Both the position numbers and the translations under genes were made by a program. A stretch of 64,000 nucleotides of DNA from positions 24,160 to 88,159 of the forward strand of contig JAAEOH010000048.1 in NCBI GenBank assembly GCA_024244645.1, given 5' to 3'. Shown here one piece after another: positions 18,301-28,644 of this stretch (position 1 is the first letter of the stretch; the number at the start of each line of letters is the position of its first letter). The notes beneath the pieces are model-generated. The model made no database searches. It was not told the origin of the DNA and saw only the letters and a list, made by a program, of their open reading frames with translations. The stretch is from Hyphomicrobiales bacterium (lineage in GTDB: Bacteria; Pseudomonadota; Alphaproteobacteria; Rhizobiales; Rhizobiaceae).

Positions 18301-18541
18301 CGTTCCCCTCTTCGGGAACGAAAAGCTGCGCTTTCAACCGTTCCCCATGGTCACTACAAACATCTCACACAACTCCATACAAATGTCCGCGCAGCACGTG
18401 GTGCGTCGGGTCTGCCGCATAGTTCGGCTTGCAATCCGACTGCGTACAATCGGATTAGAACCCCGGATAGTTAACAGTTTGCTAAATATTTACCCTTAGT
18501 TTGAAGGAACCAATTGTTTTGCGTAGTTTGGGTGGTGTATT

Positions 18542-19579
18542 TTGGATCGTTTCCGCGACCTTGAAAGAGCCGGAGAAACCGGTCGGAAGGACGCTGCCTT
18601 GCTTGCGGCGATCGCGGGTTTCGAAGCGCTGAAGCATCCGACCTCGCATGATCTTCGTCAGTTTTCCAATCTGTTTATCGGTCTGTTCGCGCTCACCCGT
18701 GAAGACACCAGACGTACGGCTGCCGCTGCGCTTTCCAGGATCCGACACCTGCCGCAGGAAGTTTCCATGATCGTCGCCGATCAGCCGATCCGCATTGCTG
18801 CTCCTTTCCTCGCCTTCAGCCCGTGTATTTCCGATCCGGTTCTGTTGCGGACGATTTCAAAGCATGGCGGCGCCCATGCGCGGGCCATTTCGCGGCGCAA
18901 TACCCTGTCGGCGGTGCTCAAAGAGGCGTTGAGTGAACTCAACGATACAGCAGTCGCGCGCTCCCTGCGGCTCAGACACTTGAACGGCGCCACGTTGCGC
19001 GCACCCGAAGCAGAGGCCAGGAAAATTCGTGATGAAAATGTGCTGCGTAACCGCATCAAGGAGATGGCGCTTGCCCGCATGAATAAGCCCATGGGTCCAA
19101 ATGCCCGATCGCCAGAGATCGGCAGGCCGGACCTTGGCCGGCTGGTGCACTATGCGCAGGCATCCCAGATGGTCAGATTCTCGCACCTGCTTGCCCGGGC
19201 GCTGGGCTCGGACCGCTCACTGGCTGATCGCATCATGCTGGATGTCTCCGGCACTCAGCTTGCCATGGCCCTGCAAGCGCTCAATATGTGTGATGCCGAG
19301 ATCCTCCAGGTGCTCATCGGTATATATCCGCCGCTTGGACAACTGTCGTCCGGTGCTCAACATGCCACTCTGGTGCTGCAATCGACCAGCCGAAAAGAAA
19401 GCGTCGATCGGGTTGCCGCCTGGGTACGGGCCAACGCTCCGAAAACGAGCCAAGCAAGCGCAGTGTATGAACCGCACACCAACAACAATTCGGAGCGCAC
19501 AGGCCGAACTAAACAGGTGCGGCCGAGCGATCAGACATCATCGCCAGCAACAATCAAACGCGCCATCAAGCGGGCATGA
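18542..19579 (+). CDS. DUF2336 domain-containing protein
   Basis: HDLRQFSNLFIGLFALTREDTRRTAAAALSRIRHLPQEVSMIVADQPIRIAAPFLAFSP. Confidence 0.85.
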   Translation: MDRFRDLERAGETGRKDAALLAAIAGFEALKHPTSHDLRQFSNLFIGLFALTREDTRRTAAAALSRIRHLPQEVSMIVADQPIRIAAPFLAFSPCISDPVLLRTISKHGGAHARAISRRNTLSAVLKEALSELNDTAVARSLRLRHLNGATLRAPEAEARKIRDENVLRNRIKEMALARMNKPMGPNARSPEIGRPDLGRLVHYAQASQMVRFSHLLARALGSDRSLADRIMLDVSGTQLAMALQALNMCDAEILQVLIGIYPPLGQLSSGAQHATLVLQSTSRKESVDRVAAWVRANAPKTSQASAVYEPHTNNNSERTGRTKQVRPSDQTSSPATIKRAIKRA

Positions 19580-19907
19580 TCGAAATATAGTGTTGGGGTT
19601 CGTCAGTCTCGATTTCAACCACCCAGAAATCCGGGTCGAATTTCTTTTCCCTCTCCAGCAGTGCGTCTATGTCCGCGCTTTCGCTACAGTCCAATCGCAG
19701 CTCGAAGCTCCGGTCTGATGGTTTGGCGCTGTCGAAATGGCTTTGTGGCGCTGGTGCCAGGAGGGATTCGAGACCGTTCCGCCCACGAATTCGGATAAAA
19801 ATCGCCCCGGCTTCAGCGGATCCCTGTCGCTCTACCACCGCAAACCGCCCGTCACCGAATACCCGGCGCACCAGCGCTTTTACCCATAATTCAGAGGTCA
19901 GCCGCAT
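19566..19907 (-). CDS. DUF1491 family protein
   Basis: MRLTSELWVKALVRRVFGDGRFAVVERQGSAEAGAIFIRIRG. Confidence 0.88.
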   Translation of the reverse strand: MRLTSELWVKALVRRVFGDGRFAVVERQGSAEAGAIFIRIRGRNGLESLLAPAPQSHFDSAKPSDRSFELRLDCSESADIDALLEREKKFDPDFWVVEIETDEPQHYISIMPA

Positions 19908-19951
19908 GGCACTGACACCCGGAATAAAACAACAATGCCAGTTGAGACACC

Positions 19952-20779
19952 TTAAAGCGCACCGATCTCACGCAGTTTTTGCAGCACAATCCTGTCGGGT
20001 TGCCCGGTTACCGGCAAGCGGTAGTGCCGCTGAAAATCGGCAATCGCATCGGTCGTCTGCTTGCCGATAACGCCGTCCACCTTGACATCGTCGTAGGCAA
20101 TGTTGCTGAGACCCTTTTGAATATTGAAAATCAGGTCGCCAACAGGATCCTCGGCTTTTTTGCTTGCAACCTTGACCGGCGTTTCCGCCTGCACGATCTC
20201 GGTAATCGCATCCGGCTTTGACTCAGGCTTCGGCTGGGGCACGGCAACCTTATTCAACTGGGAAATCAGCAGATGGACCAGCAGCGCATCGGTCGGTTCA
20301 CCCGTTGCTTCCAGACCCCGCCGTTTCTGGTAGGCACGAATGGCATTCGCCGTTTGTGGGCCGAAAACGCCGTCCACATCGCCCTGGTACAGGCCTTTGG
20401 AACGCATTGCGCTTTGAAGATTGTAAATCGTCACATCCGAGGCTTTCGGACGTCTGTTCGGAATGCTGGCTGTGCTCTGCGGATCGCTGTGTTCTATCCT
20501 GAACGTGGTGATACGACTTGACGGGATCGGAACGTCTTCGAGCGCCGGTATCCGTACATTGTAGCCAGCTGGAGACCGGGTGTTGTAGAGAGGCGCCGGG
20601 TGTTTGCCTGGCTGGTAGACGAGCGCATTGATTGCGACAAATGCAAAGGTTACCCCAAACACAGTCGCGCCGCCGGCAACGGACGGGTGGCGGGAGATCG
20701 TTTCACCGGTAACCCGAACCAGGCCGGTGACCACCGCAAACCGGTCTTTTTTTGAATCAGGCCGTTTTCGCCTGGCCAT
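19952..20779 (-). CDS. peptidoglycan-binding protein with two PG_binding_1 repeats
   Basis: NLQSAMRSKGLYQGDVDGVFGPQTANAIRAYQKRRGL and NIQKGLSNIAYDDVKVDGVIGKQTTDAIADFQRHYRLP; N-terminal TM. Confidence 0.9.
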   Translation of the reverse strand: MARRKRPDSKKDRFAVVTGLVRVTGETISRHPSVAGGATVFGVTFAFVAINALVYQPGKHPAPLYNTRSPAGYNVRIPALEDVPIPSSRITTFRIEHSDPQSTASIPNRRPKASDVTIYNLQSAMRSKGLYQGDVDGVFGPQTANAIRAYQKRRGLEATGEPTDALLVHLLISQLNKVAVPQPKPESKPDAITEIVQAETPVKVASKKAEDPVGDLIFNIQKGLSNIAYDDVKVDGVIGKQTTDAIADFQRHYRLPVTGQPDRIVLQKLREIGAL

Positions 20780-22688
20780 GCCTTGTCTCCATTTTGCGTT
20801 CCGGCTTCCGCGTCAAACGCGGCGGAAATTCTATTGCTCCCGACGTATCGGTGTCTACGTCACCTCGGGTCTGCTGCGGCCCGTTGACCGGCAAGCTGAC
20901 GGTGACGGTTGTGCCGATCTTTACGGCGCTTTCAATGTGGAACCGACCACCATGCAGCGCCACCAGCCCCTTAACCAGGCTCAGTCCAAGTCCTGTACCC
21001 TGGTACTGGCGTGCATACTGGCTTTCGACCTGCACGAAAGGTGCTCCTATCCTCTCCAGATCGGTTTGAGCAATGCCAATTCCGGTGTCCGAGACGGTCA
21101 GGTTAACCCAGCCGTCCTGCTCGGAAACGTCGATGGTCACAATGCCATCATCCTCAGTGAACTTTATGGCGTTGGCCATCAGATTGATCAAAATCTGCTG
21201 AAGCGCCCGACGGCAGGCCGTAATTTTGCGGTCGCCCCTTGCGACACGGGCATTGAGAACGATGTTCTTTCCACTCGCCTGTTGCGCCAGCATCGCCTCG
21301 CAGGTCTCGACCACCTCCCTGATATTGAAGGTCTCGAGATTCAGTTCGTATCGTCCGGCTTCAATCTTGCTCAGATCGAGCATTGAATTGATCACTTCCA
21401 GCAAATGCTGACCGGACTGCCTGATGAGGCTCACATATTCGCGCTGCTCAGCGCTCAGGGACGCGCTCAGGAACTCGCCGGATAGAAGATCCGAAAAGCC
21501 GAGTATGGCATTGAGCGGCGTTCTCAGTTCGTGACTGACAGCGGCCAGGAACCTGGTTTTGGCTTCATTTGCGGCTTCAGCTTCTTCCGTCTTGCGAACA
21601 AGGTCGTGGCGCAATTTGATGCCCGCCCCATTGTCCGTCGACTGTGCCATGAACCCGGAAAATACGCCGTTATCGCGAAGTGCCGCCAATTGCATCGACA
21701 AGTGCAGGAACTGGTCTTTCCCCCGGTCGTCGGCGTCCTTACGCATGCGCACTTCAATAAGCTGCGTGTCACAGCCCGTGCGCATCCGGTCGATGGCCTG
21801 CAGGAAACGGATGCGGTCCGAAACGTGCATGTGCTCGACCAATCCACGACCGGTAACGTCGCCAACGCTGTCGAGCAGGCCTGGTGCATGCGCACCGGAA
21901 ACGGATACGACATGTCCTCGTACGTCATGCAGCGAAATCAGCCCCGGCAGGCGATCAAAAACGGCGGCCGCAGCATTATCCGAGGTGTTTTGCGTGTCCG
22001 CTTCCGACTGTGCGGCTGACTGCCTGGCCACGAACAACACACCGTAAATTCCAAGCACCGCAATCACAGTGATCGATACCACGTCGCTTGCGGCACCGCG
22101 CCACAGTTCAAGCGGGACAAACACCTTCGCGGCGGCAAGTAAGGCGACAACACCAGCAGCGGATGCAAAGCCAATCGCAAGCGCCGTCCTGTTACGCGTT
22201 AGCCTGTAGCACTCGGCGGGCAAAAGCAGCAGCAGCGGCAATATCGGCGAAGCCAGTCCGCCGGTTGCAATTCCGGCTGCGCAAAGTCCTGTTGCGGCGA
22301 ACACCAGCGAGGCAATCTCCACAGCCAGGCGGCGGCCTGTCTGCATCAAAATTCCGGCCAGGCCCAGGGCACCCGCCGAAAGTCCGAGGATCGGAGCGGC
22401 GATGGCCTGTGCGCCAAATGCCGGTATGAGGGTAAAGGGAAAAACAGAAGCCAGTGCCGTACCGACTACCAGCAACAGCGCAAGCAGCCGGGACTGGTTT
22501 GTGCGCTCCGGATCATCGACAATATCGCGATGAACCCAGTTTGCGACCAGGCGCTCGGGAACCGGCACTATGTCCCATGAAAAATAACGCGTCACCCTGA
22601 TAGCCACTTTTGTACTCAATACACTTGTTGTTCTGGCCCGTTGAAAATGCCAGAGCCTGCTTAAGGAATGGATAAAACAAGCAGGCAT
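20757..22688 (-). CDS. PAS-containing membrane sensor histidine kinase, DivJ-like
   Basis: Multiple N-terminal TMs, PAS-like region, AVSHELRTPLNAILGFSDLLSGEF, NLMANAIKFTEDDG, GTGLGLSLVKGLVALHGG; true start likely internal near TRYFSWDIVP. Confidence 0.85.
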   Translation of the reverse strand: MPACFIHSLSRLWHFQRARTTSVLSTKVAIRVTRYFSWDIVPVPERLVANWVHRDIVDDPERTNQSRLLALLLVVGTALASVFPFTLIPAFGAQAIAAPILGLSAGALGLAGILMQTGRRLAVEIASLVFAATGLCAAGIATGGLASPILPLLLLLPAECYRLTRNRTALAIGFASAAGVVALLAAAKVFVPLELWRGAASDVVSITVIAVLGIYGVLFVARQSAAQSEADTQNTSDNAAAAVFDRLPGLISLHDVRGHVVSVSGAHAPGLLDSVGDVTGRGLVEHMHVSDRIRFLQAIDRMRTGCDTQLIEVRMRKDADDRGKDQFLHLSMQLAALRDNGVFSGFMAQSTDNGAGIKLRHDLVRKTEEAEAANEAKTRFLAAVSHELRTPLNAILGFSDLLSGEFLSASLSAEQREYVSLIRQSGQHLLEVINSMLDLSKIEAGRYELNLETFNIREVVETCEAMLAQQASGKNIVLNARVARGDRKITACRRALQQILINLMANAIKFTEDDGIVTIDVSEQDGWVNLTVSDTGIGIAQTDLERIGAPFVQVESQYARQYQGTGLGLSLVKGLVALHGGRFHIESAVKIGTTVTVSLPVNGPQQTRGDVDTDTSGAIEFPPRLTRKPERKMETRHGQAKTA

Positions 22689-22886
22689 TTGGCCTGAAAA
22701 TGGGGATATTCCGGTCTGTTTTCGACTTGGGCGTGAGCTTTGATGATCATGGTTAACGGGGCGTAACTGCCAGGCGAAAGGATATCTTCACAAATATTGG
22801 ATCAGATAGGACCACATCGATGAATTCGGAACCTCACAATCAAGGCACCCATCCGACCCAGGCGGAATGGTGATCTGGAGAGTATC

Positions 22887-23168
22887 ATGCGATTTATATT
22901 CAAGGCGGTATTCTGGTTCGCTGTCGTTCTACTGCTTTTGCCTGACAATTCGCCGAAAACATCAACAGACCAAGTTGACCGGTCTATCAGAACCGGCACC
23001 ATCGGTTCTGCCTCAGAGATCCGCAATCTTGCGACAAGGCTTCAATCCGTCTGCGAAGAGAACCCTGAACTGTGCGTATCCAGTCTCGATAACATGAGTA
23101 TGGTTGCTGCTATGCTCGGCTATCAGGCCGCATCGCAGAGTTTTTGCATAGACGACAATAATCAATGA
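22887..23168 (+). CDS. DUF5330-like small secreted protein
   Basis: MRFIFKAVFWFAVVLLLLPDN...LATRLQSVCEENPELC...AAMLGYQAASQSFC. Confidence 0.7.
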   Translation: MRFIFKAVFWFAVVLLLLPDNSPKTSTDQVDRSIRTGTIGSASEIRNLATRLQSVCEENPELCVSSLDNMSMVAAMLGYQAASQSFCIDDNNQ

Positions 23169-23325
23169 TATCGGTGCCGCCGTTTTTGCGTGCTTTGTTC
23201 CATCAACTTGCCTATATCGAAACATGTGGCGTCTCGGTCTGCTGGCCGGGCCGGACAATCGACGGGCTGTGGAGCAGCTCTACAGGTTGAGGCCACTACG
23301 GAAACGAAACAGGCTGAATTTGGCG

Positions 23326-23763
23326 ATGCCGACGATTGAACAGATAATCGATGACTTTGATTTCCTGGACGACTGGGAAGACCGGTACCGCTACGTGATC
23401 GAACTTGGGCGGACGCTGGATCCGATGCCCGACTCGGACAAGACGGATCGAAGCAAGGTGCAGGGCTGCGTCAGCCAGGTATGGCTTACCTACACGATCG
23501 ACACTTCGGATCCAGGTGACCCGGTGATTCATTTCAAGGGCGATTCGGACGCACATATCGTCAGGGGGCTTGTAGCCATCATGCTCGCAGCATGCTCCGG
23601 CAGGAAAGCCTCCGACATCGTGTCATTCGACGAAGGCGCGCTTTTTTCCAAACTTGGGCTGATCGAACATTTGACGCCGCAACGGGCGAATGGCCTGAGA
23701 TCCATGGTGGCCCGCATAAAAAGCGAAGCAAATGCTGCTGCAGTGAGCCCGACAGTTTCCTGA
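23326..23763 (+). CDS. sufE: SufE family Fe-S cluster protein
   Basis: MPTIEQIIDDFDFLDDWEDRYRYVIELGRTLDPMPDSDKTDRSKVQGCVSQVW. Confidence 0.95.
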   Translation: MPTIEQIIDDFDFLDDWEDRYRYVIELGRTLDPMPDSDKTDRSKVQGCVSQVWLTYTIDTSDPGDPVIHFKGDSDAHIVRGLVAIMLAACSGRKASDIVSFDEGALFSKLGLIEHLTPQRANGLRSMVARIKSEANAAAVSPTVS

Positions 23764-23816
23764 GCCAACCACCTGCTTCATTGTGCCTCCCGGCATTTTG
23801 TGTGTATCAATGGGCT

Positions 23817-23840
23817 GTAATTAACAATCATGTTAATTAC
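23817..23840. promoter_or_regulatory. perfect inverted repeat, candidate regulator binding site
   Basis: GTAATTAACA-ATCA-TGTTAATTAC, 10-bp perfect arms, just upstream of the DUF1761 ORF. Confidence 0.55.
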
Positions 23841-23878
23841 CTGCCGTTCCATTCATGGCAAATGAGGGAAGCGGTATC

Positions 23879-24264
23879 ATGGAAGAAATCGCAGGTGGAA
23901 TAAACTGGATCGCTGTTGTTGTTGGCGCTGTCGTGTCATTTCTGGTGGGCTGGCTATGGTATTCACCCAAGCTCTTCGGTCCGAAATGGGCTGAAGGCGT
24001 CGGTGTCGAAATTGGCTCGGCAAGCGAAATGCCCGTCGGCGCAATGGTCAGCCAGATCGTCGGCCTGTTTCTGCTCAGCTGGTTTGTCGGCGTCACAGCG
24101 GCGGTAAATGCATTGTTTACGGTCATTCTCGCTACATTGGCTTTCGCAATGTTGGGATATTCAGGAGGCATGTTCCGGCGAAATGCTGCTTATGCCGGGT
24201 CACCGACTTTGGCTATCTGGTCATCTCGGTCATTGTGATGGTGATCTGTCAGGCGTTGCTCTGA
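23879..24264 (+). pseudogene. DUF1761 membrane protein, apparent frameshift near its 3' end
   Basis: MEEIAGGINWIAVVVGAVVSFLVGWLWYSPKLFGPKW...YSGG then frame change; C-terminal RVTDFGYLVISVIVMVICQALL* is in another frame ending at 24264. Confidence 0.75.
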
Positions 24265-24284
24265 ACTGACAACGGTGCAGACAT

Positions 24285-24313
24285 AAAAACGGGCACTGAT
24301 TTCTCAGTGCCCG
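24285..24313 (-). terminator. probable terminator, downstream of mucR on the minus strand
   Basis: CGGGCACTGA-TTTC-TCAGTGCCCG perfect 10-bp stem; minus strand continues GTTTTTATG. Confidence 0.65.
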
Positions 24314-24413
24314 AATATTCCGTTTACTCAATAGGCAGTTCCAGACGGGAAATCGTGCCTAACCAAACCGGCTTCGAACAATACTGCATCGGAGCCTAAG
24401 GAATAAAAAAATA

Positions 24414-24839
24414 CTATTGTGCGCCGTTTTTACGCTTCTGGCCGAGACCCATTTCCTTCGCCAAACGCGAGCGGGCTTCGGCATAGGCAGGCGCAACCAT
24501 CGGATAATCGGCGGGCAAACCCCACTTCTCCCGATATTCGTCCGGCGTCAGCCCGTGATAGGTCATCAAGTGTCGTTTCAGAGACTTGAACTTCATCCCG
24601 TCTTCGAGACAGATAATGTAGTCATGCTGAACGGATTTTCTGATGGGAACCGCCGGTTTCGGCTTTTCTGCGGGAGCCGATTCGGCCGTCGTGGTAGACC
24701 CAAGTGCCGAGTGCACATTTGCAATCAATCCAGGAAGATCGCCGGTCTGGACAACATTGTTGCTTACATATGCTGCTACAACTTCAGCAGTCAGTTCGGC
24801 AAGCAAGTCGTCTCTGGTATTCACCAATGTTTCATTCAT
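24414..24839 (-). CDS. mucR: MucR/Ros family zinc-finger transcriptional regulator
   Basis: [60 protein letters not shown]. Confidence 0.96.
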   Translation of the reverse strand: MNETLVNTRDDLLAELTAEVVAAYVSNNVVQTGDLPGLIANVHSALGSTTTAESAPAEKPKPAVPIRKSVQHDYIICLEDGMKFKSLKRHLMTYHGLTPDEYREKWGLPADYPMVAPAYAEARSRLAKEMGLGQKRKNGAQ

Positions 24840-25097
24840 TTTCGCGCCTCAAATAAATTTAGTTATTCATCTACCAAAATCCCATCTTTTTTGGTTTCAA
24901 ATGTTGTTCAGCGTTCTTTTGCGAACGTCTACTTTTTTATCGCCCGATGCGGGCGATATCACTAATCAATTACATTTTAAACTAGAAAATTCAGTAACGC
25001 GCTATTTTTTGCACTATCGGACGCATAAATCCCGTTAAATCCGTGGAAATAGAAGTCTAAACAGAAATCCCGCAGCCGCCCCCGCAAAAATGCAGTA

Positions 25098-25454
25098 TTA
25101 CTCGCCGGTGCTATTTGTACGATCACCGCGCTTTGGCATTTCATCAACCACCGAGAGCTCGCTTAGCCGGTATCCGACGGCATAGGAGGCTTTGGCGAGC
25201 AGATGTGCAGAGATCGGAGCAGTCAGCAGGAAGAACGCCACACCGGCGAGCGCCCTGGTGAGCGTACCCGTATCGCCGGCCTCAATGCCGAGAGCTATAA
25301 GAACCACCCCCGACCCCACTGTGCCGGCCTTCGAGGCAGCATGCATGCGGGTATAGACGTCCGGAAGGCGAATCAGTCCAAGTGCGGCAACAAACGTAAA
25401 TGCAGAGCCGATGACGATCATCAAAGCGATGATTATTGCCAGGAAACTATCCAT
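25098..25454 (-). CDS. mnhG: Na+(K+)/H+ antiporter subunit G
   Basis: [47 protein letters not shown]. Confidence 0.93.
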   Translation of the reverse strand: MDSFLAIIIALMIVIGSAFTFVAALGLIRLPDVYTRMHAASKAGTVGSGVVLIALGIEAGDTGTLTRALAGVAFFLLTAPISAHLLAKASYAVGYRLSELSVVDEMPKRGDRTNSTGE

Positions 25455-25785
25455 CTTTTTTTTCCACTTCGCCGGAACTGGCGATACTGGGCTCCTCGTC
25501 GCCCGTATTGCCCCGCGCCAGAACGAAACGGGCAAAGGCAACGGTCGCAAGAAAGCCAACAAGGCCTAGTGCAATGGCGATGTCGACGTAGAGCGTGTAA
25601 CCGGTCTTGATGCCGATCACCGCGATAAATCCGATTGCCGTTGCAACAAGCATGTCGAGTGCGAGGATCCGGTCGGGCAATGTCGGCCCGCGTATGACAC
25701 GGAATACCGTCAGCACGAACGAGAGGCAAAGCAACGTCAGCGACACGAGGATAGCAGCTTCCAGCAGTGCAGCAGTATCAATCAT
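25447..25785 (-). CDS. mnhF: Na+(K+)/H+ antiporter subunit F
   Basis: Three TMs, [24 protein letters not shown]. Confidence 0.93.
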   Translation of the reverse strand: MIDTAALLEAAILVSLTLLCLSFVLTVFRVIRGPTLPDRILALDMLVATAIGFIAVIGIKTGYTLYVDIAIALGLVGFLATVAFARFVLARGNTGDEEPSIASSGEVEKKDG

Positions 25786-26255
25786 CTGAACGCCTCCAGG
25801 ATCTTGCGTTCGAATCCGTCGGCGATGTCCTTGCGCGTTGCTTCCAGATCCGAGCAGTCAATCGCATGCACATAGAGAAATTTTTTGTCTTCCGAGACAT
25901 CTACCGACAGTGTCCCGGGAGTGAGTGTAATCATGTTGGCAAGCAAGGTGATTTCAAAGTCCCGGTCGACCTCAAGCCGATAGGCGAAAATACCCGGTTT
26001 CAGGTTCATTTTCGGCGACAGGACCATTATCGCGACCCGGATGGCCGACATGGCCAATTCGTACAGAAACAGGACAAAAAGGCTGGCAATGCGTCGCGCA
26101 CGTGAGAAATAGCCGACCGATCCAACCTGTTCGCGAATCAGATAGAGCACGAAGGCGCCGAGGAAAAATCCGAAGGCCAGATTGAGGATCGTGAAAAAAC
26201 CCGTGACCGCCGCCCAGGTCAGCGCCAGGAGCATATTGATGAGAAACAGTCTCAT
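25782..26255 (-). CDS. mnhE: Na+(K+)/H+ antiporter subunit E
   Basis: [30 protein letters not shown]; operon position. Confidence 0.93.
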   Translation of the reverse strand: MRLFLINMLLALTWAAVTGFFTILNLAFGFFLGAFVLYLIREQVGSVGYFSRARRIASLFVLFLYELAMSAIRVAIMVLSPKMNLKPGIFAYRLEVDRDFEITLLANMITLTPGTLSVDVSEDKKFLYVHAIDCSDLEATRKDIADGFERKILEAFR

Positions 26256-27823
26256 TGCTCACCTCCCTGCGGGAATACGGAGCGGATATAATCGACCGGG
26301 TTGAGCACCTGGTCTGACCCCGTTTGCGAGAGTTCAAGGATCTGCTGGGGAAAAATTCCGACGATTACCACCAGCGCCGTCAGAAGAACGAGCGGCAGGT
26401 AATCAACAAGCGGATTGAGTGTTACAGCCTCATCCTGCGCCGGGCCCCCGGTCATGGCCGGCCGCCAATAGGAAAGTATCCATACCCGACCGACGGCGAT
26501 CGTTGTCAAAAAACCGCTCAACAAAATAGCGCCTGCCAACCACCAGGCGCCGACATCCAACGACGCCTTGACCAGAATAACCTTGGGCCAGAATCCGGAA
26601 AACGGCGGCAGGCCGGAAACCGCAAAAAACAGCATGAGCGTTATCGCCGCCAGGAATACATGCGAGCTGTAGACGCCGCTCGACGAGGCGATAGAAAATC
26701 CGCCGGCCGCCCGGGCCGCAAGACCCGATGCCAGATAAAGAGCCGTCATCACGATCATCGAATGGACTGCGTAGAATATGGTTCCGGCAACGCCGCTGGG
26801 GCTGGCAAGGGCAATCCCGGCAAACATGATGCCGATGCCTGAGATGACCAGATATCCCAATAGCCGCCTGAAATCCGTTTGCGCCAATGCGCCCATAGCG
26901 CCGATGATCATCGTTGCTGCAGCGATAATCGCAATAACGAAACCGAGCACATCGCGCTCGGCCGGAAACAGCATGAGGGTCACGCGCATCAGGGCATAGA
27001 CCCCGACCTTCGTCAGCAAGCCTGCAAACAGCGCCGAGACCACAACCCGCGGGGTGTGATAGGACGCCGGCAGCCAGAAATTAGCGGGAAACGCGGCGGC
27101 CTTCATTCCAAATGCGAGCAGATAGAGGCTGACCAGCGTCACCAACGGCGCCTTGTCCGTCATTGCCGGTGCCTTCTGCGCAATATCGGCCATATTGAGC
27201 GTGCCGAAAATGCCGTAGAGATAGCCCGTTGCGATGAGGAAAAGCGTCGTCGCCACCAGATTGAGAAAGGCGTATTTGGTCGCACCGTCTATCTGACCGC
27301 GCTCCGAGCCCAGAATGAGCAATCCGAACGACGAAATCAACAGAACTTCGAACCAGACGTAGAGATTAAAGATATCGCCGGTCAGGAAAGCGCCGCTGAC
27401 GCCGGCCATCATCAAGAACAGAAACGGGTAAAAACCATAGCGGCGGCCACTGTCGTTGACGTCCCCTGCCCCATAAAGACCGCCTGCAAACGCAGCTATC
27501 CCCGCTGTCAGACACAGGAGCGCACCCAATATGTCCACTGTAAACGAAATCCCGAAGGGCGGTAGCCACCGCCCCATGGTCATTGTCACCGGGCCGTTGA
27601 CTATCACATGGACAAGCAGGCCCACATCCAGCAGGACGAGGACCGCCAGCCCCGGAATTGCGATGAATGGCTGGAGCCTTGTGTCCTTTCGAACCATAAG
27701 CAGCAGCGAACCCAGCACCATGCACAGCACCAGGGGTGCGATAACCAGCCAGTCGGCCAGCGCCGCCGGCTCGGTGATCATTGCCGCAGATAGATCGACA
27801 GGTGTCTTTTCGGACGATGCCAT
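26252..27823 (-). CDS. mnhD: Na+(K+)/H+ antiporter subunit D
   Basis: NuoN/L-like polytopic protein; operon position. Confidence 0.95.
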   Translation of the reverse strand: MASSEKTPVDLSAAMITEPAALADWLVIAPLVLCMVLGSLLLMVRKDTRLQPFIAIPGLAVLVLLDVGLLVHVIVNGPVTMTMGRWLPPFGISFTVDILGALLCLTAGIAAFAGGLYGAGDVNDSGRRYGFYPFLFLMMAGVSGAFLTGDIFNLYVWFEVLLISSFGLLILGSERGQIDGATKYAFLNLVATTLFLIATGYLYGIFGTLNMADIAQKAPAMTDKAPLVTLVSLYLLAFGMKAAAFPANFWLPASYHTPRVVVSALFAGLLTKVGVYALMRVTLMLFPAERDVLGFVIAIIAAATMIIGAMGALAQTDFRRLLGYLVISGIGIMFAGIALASPSGVAGTIFYAVHSMIVMTALYLASGLAARAAGGFSIASSSGVYSSHVFLAAITLMLFFAVSGLPPFSGFWPKVILVKASLDVGAWWLAGAILLSGFLTTIAVGRVWILSYWRPAMTGGPAQDEAVTLNPLVDYLPLVLLTALVVIVGIFPQQILELSQTGSDQVLNPVDYIRSVFPQGGEQ

Positions 27824-27842
27824 ATTTCGTTATTCTTTTCTT

Positions 27843-28223
27843 TCAATATCCAAGCGGCGGCATTTCCTGGTCCTCAGGCTCAGCAAATCGCATTTCTTCC
27901 GTGTCGTCGGTTTCCAGTTCCTGGTAGGCGCGGAATCCCAGAACCAGCAAAAAGGCGAAAAAGGAAAACGAGATAACAATTGCCGTCAGGATCAGCGCCT
28001 GCGGCAGTGGATTGGCCGTGATGACAACGTTAGAGACCGGGTCGTCGGGCGACAGGATGGGTGGCACCTCGCGCGTCAGCCTGCCCGACGTGAAGATCAG
28101 CAGGTTGACCGCGTTGCCAAGGATGGCCGCGCCAAGCAGAATCCGGATGATGTGCTTGGACAGGAACAGATAGATGGCGACAGCAAAGAAGACGCCGACC
28201 AGAAGGGTCATCAGAGCTTCCAT
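27843..28223 (-). CDS. mnhC: Na+(K+)/H+ antiporter subunit C
   Basis: [44 protein letters not shown], NuoK-like. Confidence 0.94.
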   Translation of the reverse strand: MEALMTLLVGVFFAVAIYLFLSKHIIRILLGAAILGNAVNLLIFTSGRLTREVPPILSPDDPVSNVVITANPLPQALILTAIVISFSFFAFLLVLGFRAYQELETDDTEEMRFAEPEDQEMPPLGY

Positions 28224-28642
28224 CAGTCCGTCGCCCTTTCTTCCAGTGCAAGCGCGATCGACGTGATCGCTCCCACCACCACAAAATAAACCCCGACATC
28301 GAAGAGCAGGACGGTCGAAAGGGCGAGCTCCTCGCCGAAGATCGGGATGTAGACCCACAGGCCGGTCATGAACGGTACGCCGGCGAGGATCGATACGAGG
28401 CCGGCGATCGACGCCATCATCAGGCCCGAGCCGGCGATCGCCATGGGGTGGAAAAACAGTGCCCGCCTGACCGGAGATACGCCACAGGCAATGCCGTAGA
28501 TGGCAAAGGCTGACGCTGCGATCAAACCTCCGATGAATCCGCCGCCGGGTTCATTGTGTCCGCGCAAAAGCACAAACACGGAAAACAACACCATCAGGCT
28601 GCTCAGATAGGGGGCGACCGTGCGGAAGATCAAGGTGCGCAT
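28223..28642 (-). CDS. mnhB: Na+(K+)/H+ antiporter subunit B
   Basis: [28 protein letters not shown]. Confidence 0.95.
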   Translation of the reverse strand: MRTLIFRTVAPYLSSLMVLFSVFVLLRGHNEPGGGFIGGLIAASAFAIYGIACGVSPVRRALFFHPMAIAGSGLMMASIAGLVSILAGVPFMTGLWVYIPIFGEELALSTVLLFDVGVYFVVVGAITSIALALEERATD

Positions 28643-28644
28643 GG

